DNA of 64,000 nt from Myxococcus dinghuensis. Its GTDB lineage: Bacteria > Myxococcota > Myxococcia > Myxococcales > Myxococcaceae. Numbering within the stretch: the stretch's first letter is position 1; each line of letters begins with the position of its first letter. The stretch lies in the NCBI RefSeq assembly GCF_024198235.1, contig NZ_JAKCFB010000039.1:17212-81211 (forward strand), in the 5' to 3' direction. The notes below the pieces were generated by a model, which saw only the letters and a list, made by a program, of their open reading frames with translations, did no database searches and was not told the origin of the DNA. Shown piece by piece: positions 8,599 through 16,254 of the stretch. A program made the translations under genes and the position numbers.

Positions 8599-10371
8599 AT
8601 GTCGCAGAACGCCTCACCCGCGGGCCCTTGGTGGCGGTGGCCGCGCTCACTCGTGCTCGCGCTGGCGCTCGGCACCCTGGTGTCGCTGCCCTCCCTCCGG
8701 GTGGGGCTGCTGCTCGACGACCTGGTCCACCGGCTCGTGCTCTCCGGACGGATGGCGTCCATGGGGGACTGGGGCCCCCTGACGCTCTATGAGTTCGTGG
8801 GCGCGCCGCGCGCCGAGCCGGTGCGGCTGAGGGAGGCCGGCCTGCTGCCGTGGTGGGCGTCGGACTCGCTGACCGTGCGCTTCTTCAGGCCCGTCCCGAG
8901 CGCGCTGCTCAGCGTCGACACCTGGCTCTTCGGCGAAGCGCCCTTCCCCGCCCACCTGCACAGCCTCGCGTGGTACCTGGCGCTGGTGGCCCTGGTGGGC
9001 TGGCTGCACCGGCGGCTCCTCCCCGGTGCCATCGCGGCGCTCGCGACCGCGGTCTACGCCATCGCGAGCGCCCACATGTTCCCCGTGGCGTGGCTCGCCT
9101 CCCGCCATCCGCTCGTTTCAGGCGTCCTGGGCCTGCTCGCCTTCGCGGCGTACCTGCGCGAGCGCGAGGACGGCTGGCGCCCCGGGCGCATCCTCTCCCC
9201 GCTCGCGTTGCTGGCGGCGCTCCTGTCCGGCGAGGTGGCGCTCGGCACGGCCGCGATGCTGGGCGTGTACGAGGGGCTCGGGCGGAGGGAGGGGTGGCGC
9301 GTCGCGTGCTCCAGGCTCGCGCCCCATGGGCTGCTCGTCCTCGGATACCTCACGTGGTACCTGGGCCAGGGCTACGGGGCCCATGGCAGCGGCGGCTATC
9401 TGGATCCCCTCGCCGCGCCGGGAACGGTCCTCGTCACCGTCCTCCAGCGCGTGCTCATCCTCATGGGCGAGCTGCTCGTGGCGACACCCTCGGACGTCGC
9501 GGCGGGGCTGCCCGCGCTCCACGCGGGGTTCGCGGCCTGGGGTGCCCTCTGCGCCCTGGGGGCCTTGCTCCTGCTGCGGAGCCTGTGGGGGCGGCTGGGT
9601 GTGACGGAGCGGAGGACGTTGAGCTGGTTGCTGCCCGGGGGGCTCGTGGCCACCCTCCCCGGGGCGGTGGGCATCGTCGGCGGGCGGGTGCTGATGCTCC
9701 CGCTCGTCGCGGGCAGCGCCTTGGCGGCCGTGCTGATGGCGCGCGGATGGGAGGCCTTCCGGGATGACTCCGCCACGCGGGGCGCCAGACGGCGCGCGTT
9801 CCTCGGCGTGGCGGTGCTCGCGCTGGGGCACCTGGCCCTGGCGCCCCTGTTCCGGGTCGGCCTGGGGGTCGCGCTCGCGCGCATCGCGGAGGCCCAGTGG
9901 CGCATCGCGCGGGAGGCGCCCCACTGCGACGGGACACTCGTCATGGTGGCCGCGTCCGATCCGACCGTCGCCCTCTACGTCCCCGCCGCGATGGTGCTCC
10001 TGGGGCGCGAGCCCCGCGGCTTCCGGCTGCTGAGCGCGGCCCCACACGACCACGTCCTGGAGCGGACCTCCGACTCCTCCTTCGACCTGGTGGTCCGCGC
10101 CGCCCCGCGGCAGCCGGGCTTCTGGGAGCAGGTCAACCGGGCCTCGGCGCCGCCGGCCGGGACGCGCCTGGCGCTGGGCGACCTGCGCGTCACGGTGGCC
10201 GAGGCGGACGAGGGAGGCTTCACCCGCGCGCACTTCGACTTCGGCCGCCCCCTGGAGTCGAAGGACCTGTGCTTCGTCACCTGGCGCGGAGAGGGGCTCC
10301 AGGCGGTCTCGCTCCCACCCCCGGGTGGACACCTGGAGCTGCCGTTCCAGCGCGGTCCCGCAGGGCTCTGA
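8599..10371 (+). CDS. GT-C-like multi-spanning membrane protein
   Basis: This ~590-residue membrane protein has many helices in the first ~430 residues and a soluble C-terminal domain of about 160. The first periplasmic loop contains the acidic pair LLLDDLVH followed by FFRPVPSALL and a helix pair. That is the layout of GT-C glycosyltransferases, which use an early Asp pair with polyprenyl-phosphate sugars. It is therefore a candidate O-glycosyl or lipid glycosyltransferase of unknown acceptor. Two starts are possible: GTG 8587 and ATG 8599. Neither has a convincing ribosome site and the ATG is chosen. It may equally be an uncharacterised membrane protein of the same shape. Confidence 0.6.
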   Translation: MSQNASPAGPWWRWPRSLVLALALGTLVSLPSLRVGLLLDDLVHRLVLSGRMASMGDWGPLTLYEFVGAPRAEPVRLREAGLLPWWASDSLTVRFFRPVPSALLSVDTWLFGEAPFPAHLHSLAWYLALVALVGWLHRRLLPGAIAALATAVYAIASAHMFPVAWLASRHPLVSGVLGLLAFAAYLREREDGWRPGRILSPLALLAALLSGEVALGTAAMLGVYEGLGRREGWRVACSRLAPHGLLVLGYLTWYLGQGYGAHGSGGYLDPLAAPGTVLVTVLQRVLILMGELLVATPSDVAAGLPALHAGFAAWGALCALGALLLLRSLWGRLGVTERRTLSWLLPGGLVATLPGAVGIVGGRVLMLPLVAGSALAAVLMARGWEAFRDDSATRGARRRAFLGVAVLALGHLALAPLFRVGLGVALARIAEAQWRIAREAPHCDGTLVMVAASDPTVALYVPAAMVLLGREPRGFRLLSAAPHDHVLERTSDSSFDLVVRAAPRQPGFWEQVNRASAPPAGTRLALGDLRVTVAEADEGGFTRAHFDFGRPLESKDLCFVTWRGEGLQAVSLPPPGGHLELPFQRGPAGL

Positions 10372-10488
10372 ACACTCCGCGCGCGCGGCTGTGCATGAGC
10401 CGACGGGCCGCCCCGGAGGGCCGTTGTGGAGGCGCCGCGTTCCGCGCCGGAATCATGGGCGTCACGACCTCCAGCCCCCTTCGTGCCC

Positions 10489-11589
10489 ATGACGCCATTC
10501 CAGACGCTCCGCTCCTTCCTCACGCCGCTGCTCGCCTTCGCCCCGCTGTGCCTCGTCGCCTGCAACGACGACGATGACGACGACCAGCCCAATCCCACCA
10601 CCACGGACGCCGTGGTGATGACGCGCAACATCTACCTCGGCGGCGACATCTTCCGGCTCGCCAGCGCCACGACGCCGGAGCAGATCCCCGTGGTCGCCGC
10701 GGAGCTGTACGAGACGGTGCAGGCCACCAACTTCCCCGAACGGGCCAAGGGGCTCGCGGATGAAATCCAGGCCGCCAACCCCGCGTTGATCGGCCTCCAG
10801 GAGGTCTCCATCTACCGGACGCAGCACCCGAGCGACGGCTCCCCGCCCGAGTCGCCGGACGCCACGAACGTGACGTACGACTTCCTCGCCATCCTGATGA
10901 CGGAGCTGCAGTCGCGCGGCCTCAACTACCGCGTGGCGGCGAAGGTACAGAACGCCGACGCGGAGCTGCCCGCGGCCCTGTCCGGAAACCCCACGGACCT
11001 CACCGACGTGCGCCTCACGGACCAGGACGTCATCCTCACCCGGGGCGACGTGCAGATCGCCAACGTAGTGACGGGCAACTACGACTACATGCAGGAGGTG
11101 CCCGCCGGGGGCACGACGCTGGGCTTCAAGCGCGGCTTCACCAAGGTGGACGCCACGCTGGACGGGGCGCGGTTCACCTTCGTGAACACGCACCTGGAGG
11201 ACCTGGTCCCGGGCAACGAGAACCAGGCCTCGGAGCTGCTCGGCCTGGTGGGCGCCTTCGAGCGGCCCGTCATCGTCGTGGGGGACATGAACACGGGCCC
11301 CGGCACGCGGCAGGACGCGTATGACAGCCTCACCGGAGCCTCGACGGGGCTCGTCGACGCCTGGACCCGCGTGGGGTCCGGCGACGGCTTCACGTGCTGC
11401 CTGAGCGAGACCGTCAACGACGCCACGCCCGACTTCACGCAGCGCATCGACCTGGTGCTCTACACCGGCGACGGCATCGAGCCGGTGTCCGCCCAGGTCG
11501 TGGGCAACCAGACCGCGGACCGCTCCGCGTCGGGGCTCTGGCCCTCCGACCACGCGGGGCTCGTGGTGACGTTCCGCCTGAACCGCTGA
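10489..11589 (+). CDS. Endonuclease/exonuclease/phosphatase-fold lipoprotein
   Basis: This 366-residue lipoprotein has a signal ending in the lipobox LVAC, followed by an acidic stretch of Asp (NDDDDDDQ), then a domain of the EEP superfamily (DNase I, sphingomyelinase, inositol phosphatase relatives). Active-site motifs are in the expected order: MTRNIYLGGD, the metal-binding Glu in IGLQEVS, NTHLEDL, the catalytic GDMN and terminal SDHAGL. It is probably anchored outside the cytoplasm and cleaves phosphodiesters or phosphomonoesters in nucleic acid or lipid. ATG 10489 starts the signal peptide. The next gene begins 56 bp later behind a long hairpin. Confidence 0.8.
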   Translation: MTPFQTLRSFLTPLLAFAPLCLVACNDDDDDDQPNPTTTDAVVMTRNIYLGGDIFRLASATTPEQIPVVAAELYETVQATNFPERAKGLADEIQAANPALIGLQEVSIYRTQHPSDGSPPESPDATNVTYDFLAILMTELQSRGLNYRVAAKVQNADAELPAALSGNPTDLTDVRLTDQDVILTRGDVQIANVVTGNYDYMQEVPAGGTTLGFKRGFTKVDATLDGARFTFVNTHLEDLVPGNENQASELLGLVGAFERPVIVVGDMNTGPGTRQDAYDSLTGASTGLVDAWTRVGSGDGFTCCLSETVNDATPDFTQRIDLVLYTGDGIEPVSAQVVGNQTADRSASGLWPSDHAGLVVTFRLNR

Positions 11590-11602
11590 AGGACGGGGCC
11601 CT

Positions 11603-11643
11603 GGGGCTTGGAGGACTCCCGGCGCAGGGAGTATTCAAGCCCC
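11603..11643 (+). promoter_or_regulatory. Two-tier hairpin abutting the start codon of the next gene
   Basis: An outer perfect stem GGGGCTTG/CAAGCCCC (11603-11610 with 11636-11643) encloses an inner perfect stem ACTCCC/GGGAGT (11615-11620 with 11627-11632) with a 6-nt loop. The structure ends 2 nt before the ATG at 11646 and contains the only purine-rich ribosome-site candidate. It may terminate the upstream gene, hide the ribosome site of the downstream gene, or both. Confidence 0.5.
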
Positions 11644-11645
11644 AG

Positions 11646-12650
11646 ATGCCACTCCGCCTCATCCAGCGGCTCGCCCGCGACTGGTTCCTGCTGGGCATGC
11701 TCTGCGCCGTCGGGCTCGCCCTCCTCTTCCCGGACTTCGGGCGCGAGGGCGGCGCGATGCACGCCGACGTCGTCACCAACGTGGGCATCTTCCTCGTGTT
11801 CTTCCTGCACGGCCTGGGGATGCCCCCCGGGAACCTCAAGGCCGGAGCGCTCCAGTGGCGGCTGCACCTGCTGGTGCAGTCGTTCACGTTCATCGTGTTC
11901 CCCCTGCTGTGGGTCGTCCTCGACCAGCTCTTCGGCGCGCTCCTCCCCGCGGACCTGTCGCTCGGCTTCCTGTTCCTGTGCGCCGTCCCCTCCACCATCT
12001 CCTCGTCGGTGGCCATGACGGGTGTGGCCCGGGGGAACGTGGCGGGGGCCATCTTCAACGCCAGCCTCTCCAGCCTGCTGGGCATCGTCTTCACGCCCCT
12101 CATCCTCGGGCTGCTCGCGAGCACCACGGGCCAGTCCCTGTCCCTGGGGCCCGCCATCCTCAAGCTGTCCGTGCTGCTCCTGCTCCCCATCGCCCTGGGG
12201 CAGTTGCTGCGCCCGCTGCTGGGGTCCGCGTTCGCCCGCTACCGCAAGTACACCAACGGCGTCGACCGGCTCTTCATCCTCGTGCTGGTCTACGCCTCCT
12301 TCTGTGACTCGGTGGCGTCCGGGACCTTCCGCGCCCACGGCGCCGGCATCGTGGCGACCACGCTCGCGGGCGCGGCGCTCATCCTCGCCCTGGTCCTGGG
12401 CCTGAGCACCCTTTCGGCCCGGCGGCTGGGCTTCTCCAAGGAGGATGAGATCGCCGCCGTCTTCTGTGGCTCCAAGAAGACGCTGGCGTCGGGCGTCCCC
12501 ATGGCGCGGCTGCTCTTCGGAGCACATCCCGCGCTGGGGCTCGTCGTCCTCCCGCTCATGTTCTATCACCAGCTCCAACTGCTGGTCTGCTCGGTGCTCG
12601 CGGAGCGCTATGCCGCGAGGATGTCATCCCCTGGAGTGGGTGCTCCATAG
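11646..12650 (+). CDS. Bile acid:sodium symporter-like transporter (SBF-like, CPA/AT family 4)
   Basis: This 334-residue membrane protein has about 10 helices and belongs to the SBF-like group (PF13593, E. coli YfeH type). Recognisable segments are FLVFFLHGLGMPPGNL in helix 2, the CAVPSTISSSVAMT crossing helix and EEDEIA..FCGSKKTLASGVP-type sequence (here EDEIAAVFCGSKKTLASG). These carriers are thought to import organic anions with Na+; the substrate is not known. ATG 11646 lies right after a stable hairpin. The MarR-GNAT gene follows after 19 bp, so the two probably share a transcript and that regulator may control this carrier. Confidence 0.85.
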   Translation: MPLRLIQRLARDWFLLGMLCAVGLALLFPDFGREGGAMHADVVTNVGIFLVFFLHGLGMPPGNLKAGALQWRLHLLVQSFTFIVFPLLWVVLDQLFGALLPADLSLGFLFLCAVPSTISSSVAMTGVARGNVAGAIFNASLSSLLGIVFTPLILGLLASTTGQSLSLGPAILKLSVLLLLPIALGQLLRPLLGSAFARYRKYTNGVDRLFILVLVYASFCDSVASGTFRAHGAGIVATTLAGAALILALVLGLSTLSARRLGFSKEDEIAAVFCGSKKTLASGVPMARLLFGAHPALGLVVLPLMFYHQLQLLVCSVLAERYAARMSSPGVGAP

Positions 12651-12669
12651 TCCCCGCGGAGGCAACGAC

Positions 12670-13605
12670 ATGGCGAAGGAACGGTACGAGCAGCACCTCG
12701 CGGCGTTCAGGCACTTCAACCGCTTCTACACCCACAAGATCGGCATCCTGGACAAGGAGTTCCTCCACAGCGAGTTCTCCCTCACGGAGGCGCGCGTCAT
12801 CTTCGAGCTGTTCCAACGGGAGAGGCCGACGGCCGCCGAGCTGAGCCGGGACCTGGGACTGGACCCGGGCTACCTGAGCCGCCTCTTGCGCCGGCTGAGC
12901 ACGTTGGGCCTGCTCGCGAAGGAGACGTCGGCGACGGACGGGCGCCAGCAGTTGATGAAGCTGACCCGCAAGGGTGAGGCGGCGCTCGCGCGGCTGAACA
13001 CCAGCTCCAACAACGAGATCGGCGCGCTGCTCATGCCCCTGCCCCCGCCGGACCAGCAGCGGCTCCTGGAGGCGATGCACACCATCCAGCGGCTGCTCGG
13101 GGGGACGTCCGCGCGAAAGGACGAGGCGCCCTACACCCTGCGCCCCCATCGGCCCGGGGACATCGGCTGGGTCGTCCACCGGCACGGCGCCCTGTACGCG
13201 CAGGAGTACGGCTGGGACGAGAGCTTCGAGGCCCTGGTGGCGGACATCGCCTCCCGGTTCCTGCGCCACTACGACCCCCAGCGCGAGCGGTGCTGGATCG
13301 CCGAGAAGGACGGGCAGAACGTCGGCTCCGTCTTCCTGGTCAAGGAGTCGAAGACGGTCGCCAAGCTGCGCATGCTCATCGTGGAGCCCGCGGCGCGCGG
13401 GCTGGGCCTGGGCAAGCGGCTGGTGGACGAGTGTGTCCGCTTCGCCCGCGAGGCCGGCTACCGGAAGGTGCGCCTGTGGACGGACCCGCAGCTCCACGCC
13501 GCCCGTCGCCTCTACGAGCAGGCGGGCTTCGTCCTCGTCAAGACCGAGCCCCACGACGCGTTCGGCAAGGGGCTCATCGGCCAGACGTGGGAGTTGACCC
13601 TGTGA
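12670..13605 (+). CDS. MarR-type regulator fused to GNAT acetyltransferase
   Basis: This 311-residue two-domain protein starts with a MarR winged helix at residues 1-145 (recognition region LGLDPGYLSRLLRRLSTLGLL, then DGRQQLMKLTRKGEAAL in the wing) and continues with a GNAT N-acetyltransferase at about 155-311. The acetyl-CoA pyrophosphate loop is PAARGLGLGKRLVDE and the C-terminal half carries ARRLYEQAGF. The fused architecture is a known bacterial family with unclear substrates. GGAGG lies 6 nt before ATG 12670. Placed just behind the SBF-like carrier, it could sense and acetylate the same small molecule, but that is inference. A GC hairpin follows. Confidence 0.87.
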   Translation: MAKERYEQHLAAFRHFNRFYTHKIGILDKEFLHSEFSLTEARVIFELFQRERPTAAELSRDLGLDPGYLSRLLRRLSTLGLLAKETSATDGRQQLMKLTRKGEAALARLNTSSNNEIGALLMPLPPPDQQRLLEAMHTIQRLLGGTSARKDEAPYTLRPHRPGDIGWVVHRHGALYAQEYGWDESFEALVADIASRFLRHYDPQRERCWIAEKDGQNVGSVFLVKESKTVAKLRMLIVEPAARGLGLGKRLVDECVRFAREAGYRKVRLWTDPQLHAARRLYEQAGFVLVKTEPHDAFGKGLIGQTWELTL

Positions 13606-13611
13606 GGCGAC

Positions 13612-13642
13612 GGCGCGACCACTGGCACCTCGTGGCCGCGCC
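13612..13642. terminator. Hairpin between convergent genes
   Basis: GGCGCG-a-CCAC pairs with GTGG-c-CGCGCC around an 8-nt loop (10 bp with one internal mismatch). It lies between the convergent MarR-GNAT and metalloprotease genes and is followed on the plus strand by CCCTTT. Confidence 0.5.
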
Positions 13643-13669
13643 GCGCCCTTTCAGCTCACGCCACCCGCA

Positions 13670-16027
13670 TCAGTTGATGCAGGTGATGGCGCTCGCCTTG
13701 CCGAAGCAGGCGTTGCTGCTGGCCGGGATGACGGTGTAGCAGGTCCTGCGGCCCGTCATGGCCTCGGTGTCCGAGTAGGTCGTGCCGGTGACGGTGGCGA
13801 TGCGGGTCTTGCCGTAGCTCTCCGCGTTGACGCCGTCCGACTTCATCACCCAGTACTGGGTCGCGCCGGTGACGGCGCCCCAGCTCAGCGCCGCGGAGTT
13901 GGTGCCCGGCGTGACGGTGAGGGTCGCCGGAGCGGCCGTGGGGCCCCCCGCGCAGCCGCTGTTGACCGCCGCCGGCGTGGTGCAGGCGATGCCGTGGCGG
14001 TTGAAGGCGGCGTAGATGGCCGTCATGTGCGGCGTGCCGTTGTTGATGTTGCCGTCGTCGTCGTCCGCGGCCAGCCACTGCTTGTAGCCGTTCGTCGCCG
14101 CACAGCCATCCGCCGTGCCGGCGGTGCAGTTACATGCGTGCCAGGAGCCGATGTTGCCGCTGCCCTGGTAGAACAGCTTGTTGCCGATGTTCAGCGCCGT
14201 GTTGGCGTCGAAGCTGAACGGCGCGGCCGTCAGGTCGCGCTTGATGAAGTCCCAGGCGGCCTGGCGCACCGGGGAGGCGGCGCAGTGCACCTGGCGGCTG
14301 CACGGGCCCGTGCCGGTGGAGCAGCGGGTGCAGACGAAGTTCTGCGGGGTGGTGGGCGTGGCCGGGCTGTGGGCCGCGTAGTCCGCGTCACGCACGCCGG
14401 AGCAGTTGGTCGCGCACCACGCGGTGCCCGTCTGCGCCTCGTTCACGTTGTAGCCCGTGCCGTCCGCGGTCATGCCGCAGCCGTTGTTGATGGTCTGGAA
14501 GAAGCCGAAGCCCACGCACGAGGCCGGCAGGCGGTAGATGGCGGCGATGTCCGCGTAGGCCTCGCTGGAGTTGCTCAGCGTGCCCGCCACGTCGTTGTCG
14601 TCCATGCCGTGGCCCCACTCGTGGTCGAACACGGCGGCGATCTCACCCGTGTTCCGGCAGCCACCGCCGGAGCGGTAGAAGTTGACCGTCGAGCCGTTCC
14701 AGAAGGCGTTGCAGGTGCTGGTGATGTTCACGTTGGCCGTCATCTGGCCGTTCAGCCACGTGTTCGTCGGCAGCCAGCCGCGCGCCAGGTGGGCGATGCG
14801 GTTGAGCTCGTAGAACGCGCTGCGGGCCGCCGGCGTGTTGTTCGGCGCCGGCGTGCAGTCGTGGTCCCCGTTCGTGCCGCCCAGGTTGAGGTTGGGCGCG
14901 CCGGTGAAGCTGAGCGCACCGCAGGAGTCGCTGATGCGGATGTACTTGCCGTTCAGCGTGGTGGTGATGGAGGTGCCGGAATAGCCCGCGTACGTGCCGG
15001 CGCTGTTCGTGTACACACCCGAGGCGATGTTGGCCCACGGCATGGGCGTGTTGGGCTGCATCACGCCGCAGGTCGCGGGGTTGGTGCAGGAGGTGGCCAG
15101 GCCCGTGTTGGTGAGCGGGTACACGCCACCGACGACGTTGCCGTCGAGGTAGTGGTTGTCGTCCTCGAGCGCCAGCACGTCGCCGGTGAGGGCGTCCACC
15201 GTCACCTTCCAGCGCTCCAGCTCACCGTCCAGCTGGATGCCATAGCTCCAGACGAGCTGGTGCGACTGGCCCTTGCCGAAGCCGCCGCCGGGCACGTGGA
15301 CCGGGGTGAACTCCAGCGTGGCGTCCTTCCACAGCGTCGGCGGGCTCTCATAGAGGCCGAAGCGCTCGTTGCCGATGACCATGGCCCGGTCCCCGTCGAC
15401 GAGGGGAACCGCGGAGCCCTCGACGTTGCTCCAGGACTCGGTGCCCAGCAGCACGAGGTTGCCGTGGCTGATGGTCGCCGCGATGCGGCCATAGCGCACC
15501 GGGACGCCCCGCTGCTCCTGCGGGAAGGACAACTGCCACAGGTCCTCGTTGATCTGCTCCACGCGGGCCGCGCCGATCTGCAGCGTGTCCACGCCGAGCG
15601 CCGCGCGGTTCGCGTCGATGAACTTGAGCACGAGGTCCGCGACCACGGCCTCGTCCACCCTCGTCACCGAGCGGCCCAGCGACCGCCCCACGCTGTTCAG
15701 GGTCAGCTTGTTGCCCACGCCGTTGCCCGGGATGATGGGCACGGCGCCCTGGATGTTCGTCGTCGTGCCGGTGACGACATCGACGTAGATCTCGAAGTCC
15801 TTGCCGTTCCGCGCGAAGAAGTCCTGCCAGATCTTCGCCGCATCCGGGCCCAGCTTCGGCAATGCCTCGTTCAGGGTGACCTGCCCGCTGGGCAAGGTCA
15901 GCTCCGGCTTGAAGAACGCCTGGCTGGCCAGGGCGCTCTTGCTGTTGGTGTCGGTGGGCGTGAATGCCCACACCTGCGATGTCGCCATCACTGCCATACA
16001 AACAGCGGCTTTCACCACGCTGCGCAT
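13670..16027 (-). CDS. Secreted zinc metalloprotease with FTP-like propeptide and C-terminal FnIII domain
   Basis: This is a 785-residue exported protease. It has a signal peptide (MRSVVKAAVCMAVMATSQVWA), then a long propeptide with PepSY/FTP-like features (LWQLSFPQEQRGVPVRYGR; WKVTVDALTGDVLALED), a catalytic domain with the zinc motif HEWGH at 469-473 (FDHEWGHGMDDND) and a third-ligand candidate Glu in NSSEAYADI. Many Cys pairs follow, and a fibronectin type III-like domain covers about residues 705-785. It resembles gluzincin M4/M36-type exoenzymes made by myxobacteria. AAGGAG lies 6 nt before ATG 16027. The probable role is extracellular protein breakdown or prey killing. Confidence 0.85.
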   Translation of the reverse strand: MRSVVKAAVCMAVMATSQVWAFTPTDTNSKSALASQAFFKPELTLPSGQVTLNEALPKLGPDAAKIWQDFFARNGKDFEIYVDVVTGTTTNIQGAVPIIPGNGVGNKLTLNSVGRSLGRSVTRVDEAVVADLVLKFIDANRAALGVDTLQIGAARVEQINEDLWQLSFPQEQRGVPVRYGRIAATISHGNLVLLGTESWSNVEGSAVPLVDGDRAMVIGNERFGLYESPPTLWKDATLEFTPVHVPGGGFGKGQSHQLVWSYGIQLDGELERWKVTVDALTGDVLALEDDNHYLDGNVVGGVYPLTNTGLATSCTNPATCGVMQPNTPMPWANIASGVYTNSAGTYAGYSGTSITTTLNGKYIRISDSCGALSFTGAPNLNLGGTNGDHDCTPAPNNTPAARSAFYELNRIAHLARGWLPTNTWLNGQMTANVNITSTCNAFWNGSTVNFYRSGGGCRNTGEIAAVFDHEWGHGMDDNDVAGTLSNSSEAYADIAAIYRLPASCVGFGFFQTINNGCGMTADGTGYNVNEAQTGTAWCATNCSGVRDADYAAHSPATPTTPQNFVCTRCSTGTGPCSRQVHCAASPVRQAAWDFIKRDLTAAPFSFDANTALNIGNKLFYQGSGNIGSWHACNCTAGTADGCAATNGYKQWLAADDDDGNINNGTPHMTAIYAAFNRHGIACTTPAAVNSGCAGGPTAAPATLTVTPGTNSAALSWGAVTGATQYWVMKSDGVNAESYGKTRIATVTGTTYSDTEAMTGRRTCYTVIPASSNACFGKASAITCIN

Positions 16028-16154
16028 GCGGTGCTCCTTCACGGGGAGAAGGATCAACGACCGGGGACCCCGTGCTGGCTCCGGCATGGAACCAGGAATC
16101 CCCGGGTTGCGCATAATTCAGTTTTACTCCGAGTGCGCCCGCATAAAACCGAGG

Positions 16155-16176
16155 GACTGTCGGGAAGTGGACAGTC
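16155..16176. promoter_or_regulatory. 7-bp inverted repeat upstream of the protease gene
   Basis: GACTGTC and GACAGTC are perfectly complementary around an 8-nt spacer, 128 bp before the protease start. An AT-rich stretch containing TTATGC (minus strand, around 16110) between them could be a -10 region. This is an operator candidate. Confidence 0.35.
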
Positions 16177-16206
16177 TCCGTCGCGGCGCGGTGCGTCCGC
16201 CCTTTC

Positions 16207-16232
16207 GCCACACCGCGTCGCGCGGTTGTGGC
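16207..16232 (-). terminator. Hairpin after the chemoreceptor gene
   Basis: GCCACACCGCG pairs with CGCGG(t)TGTGGC, 11 bp with one bulged base and a 3-nt loop. It starts 23 nt beyond the chemoreceptor stop, reading on the minus strand. Confidence 0.5.
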
Positions 16233-16254
16233 ACCATTGGAGATTTCCCCCAGG

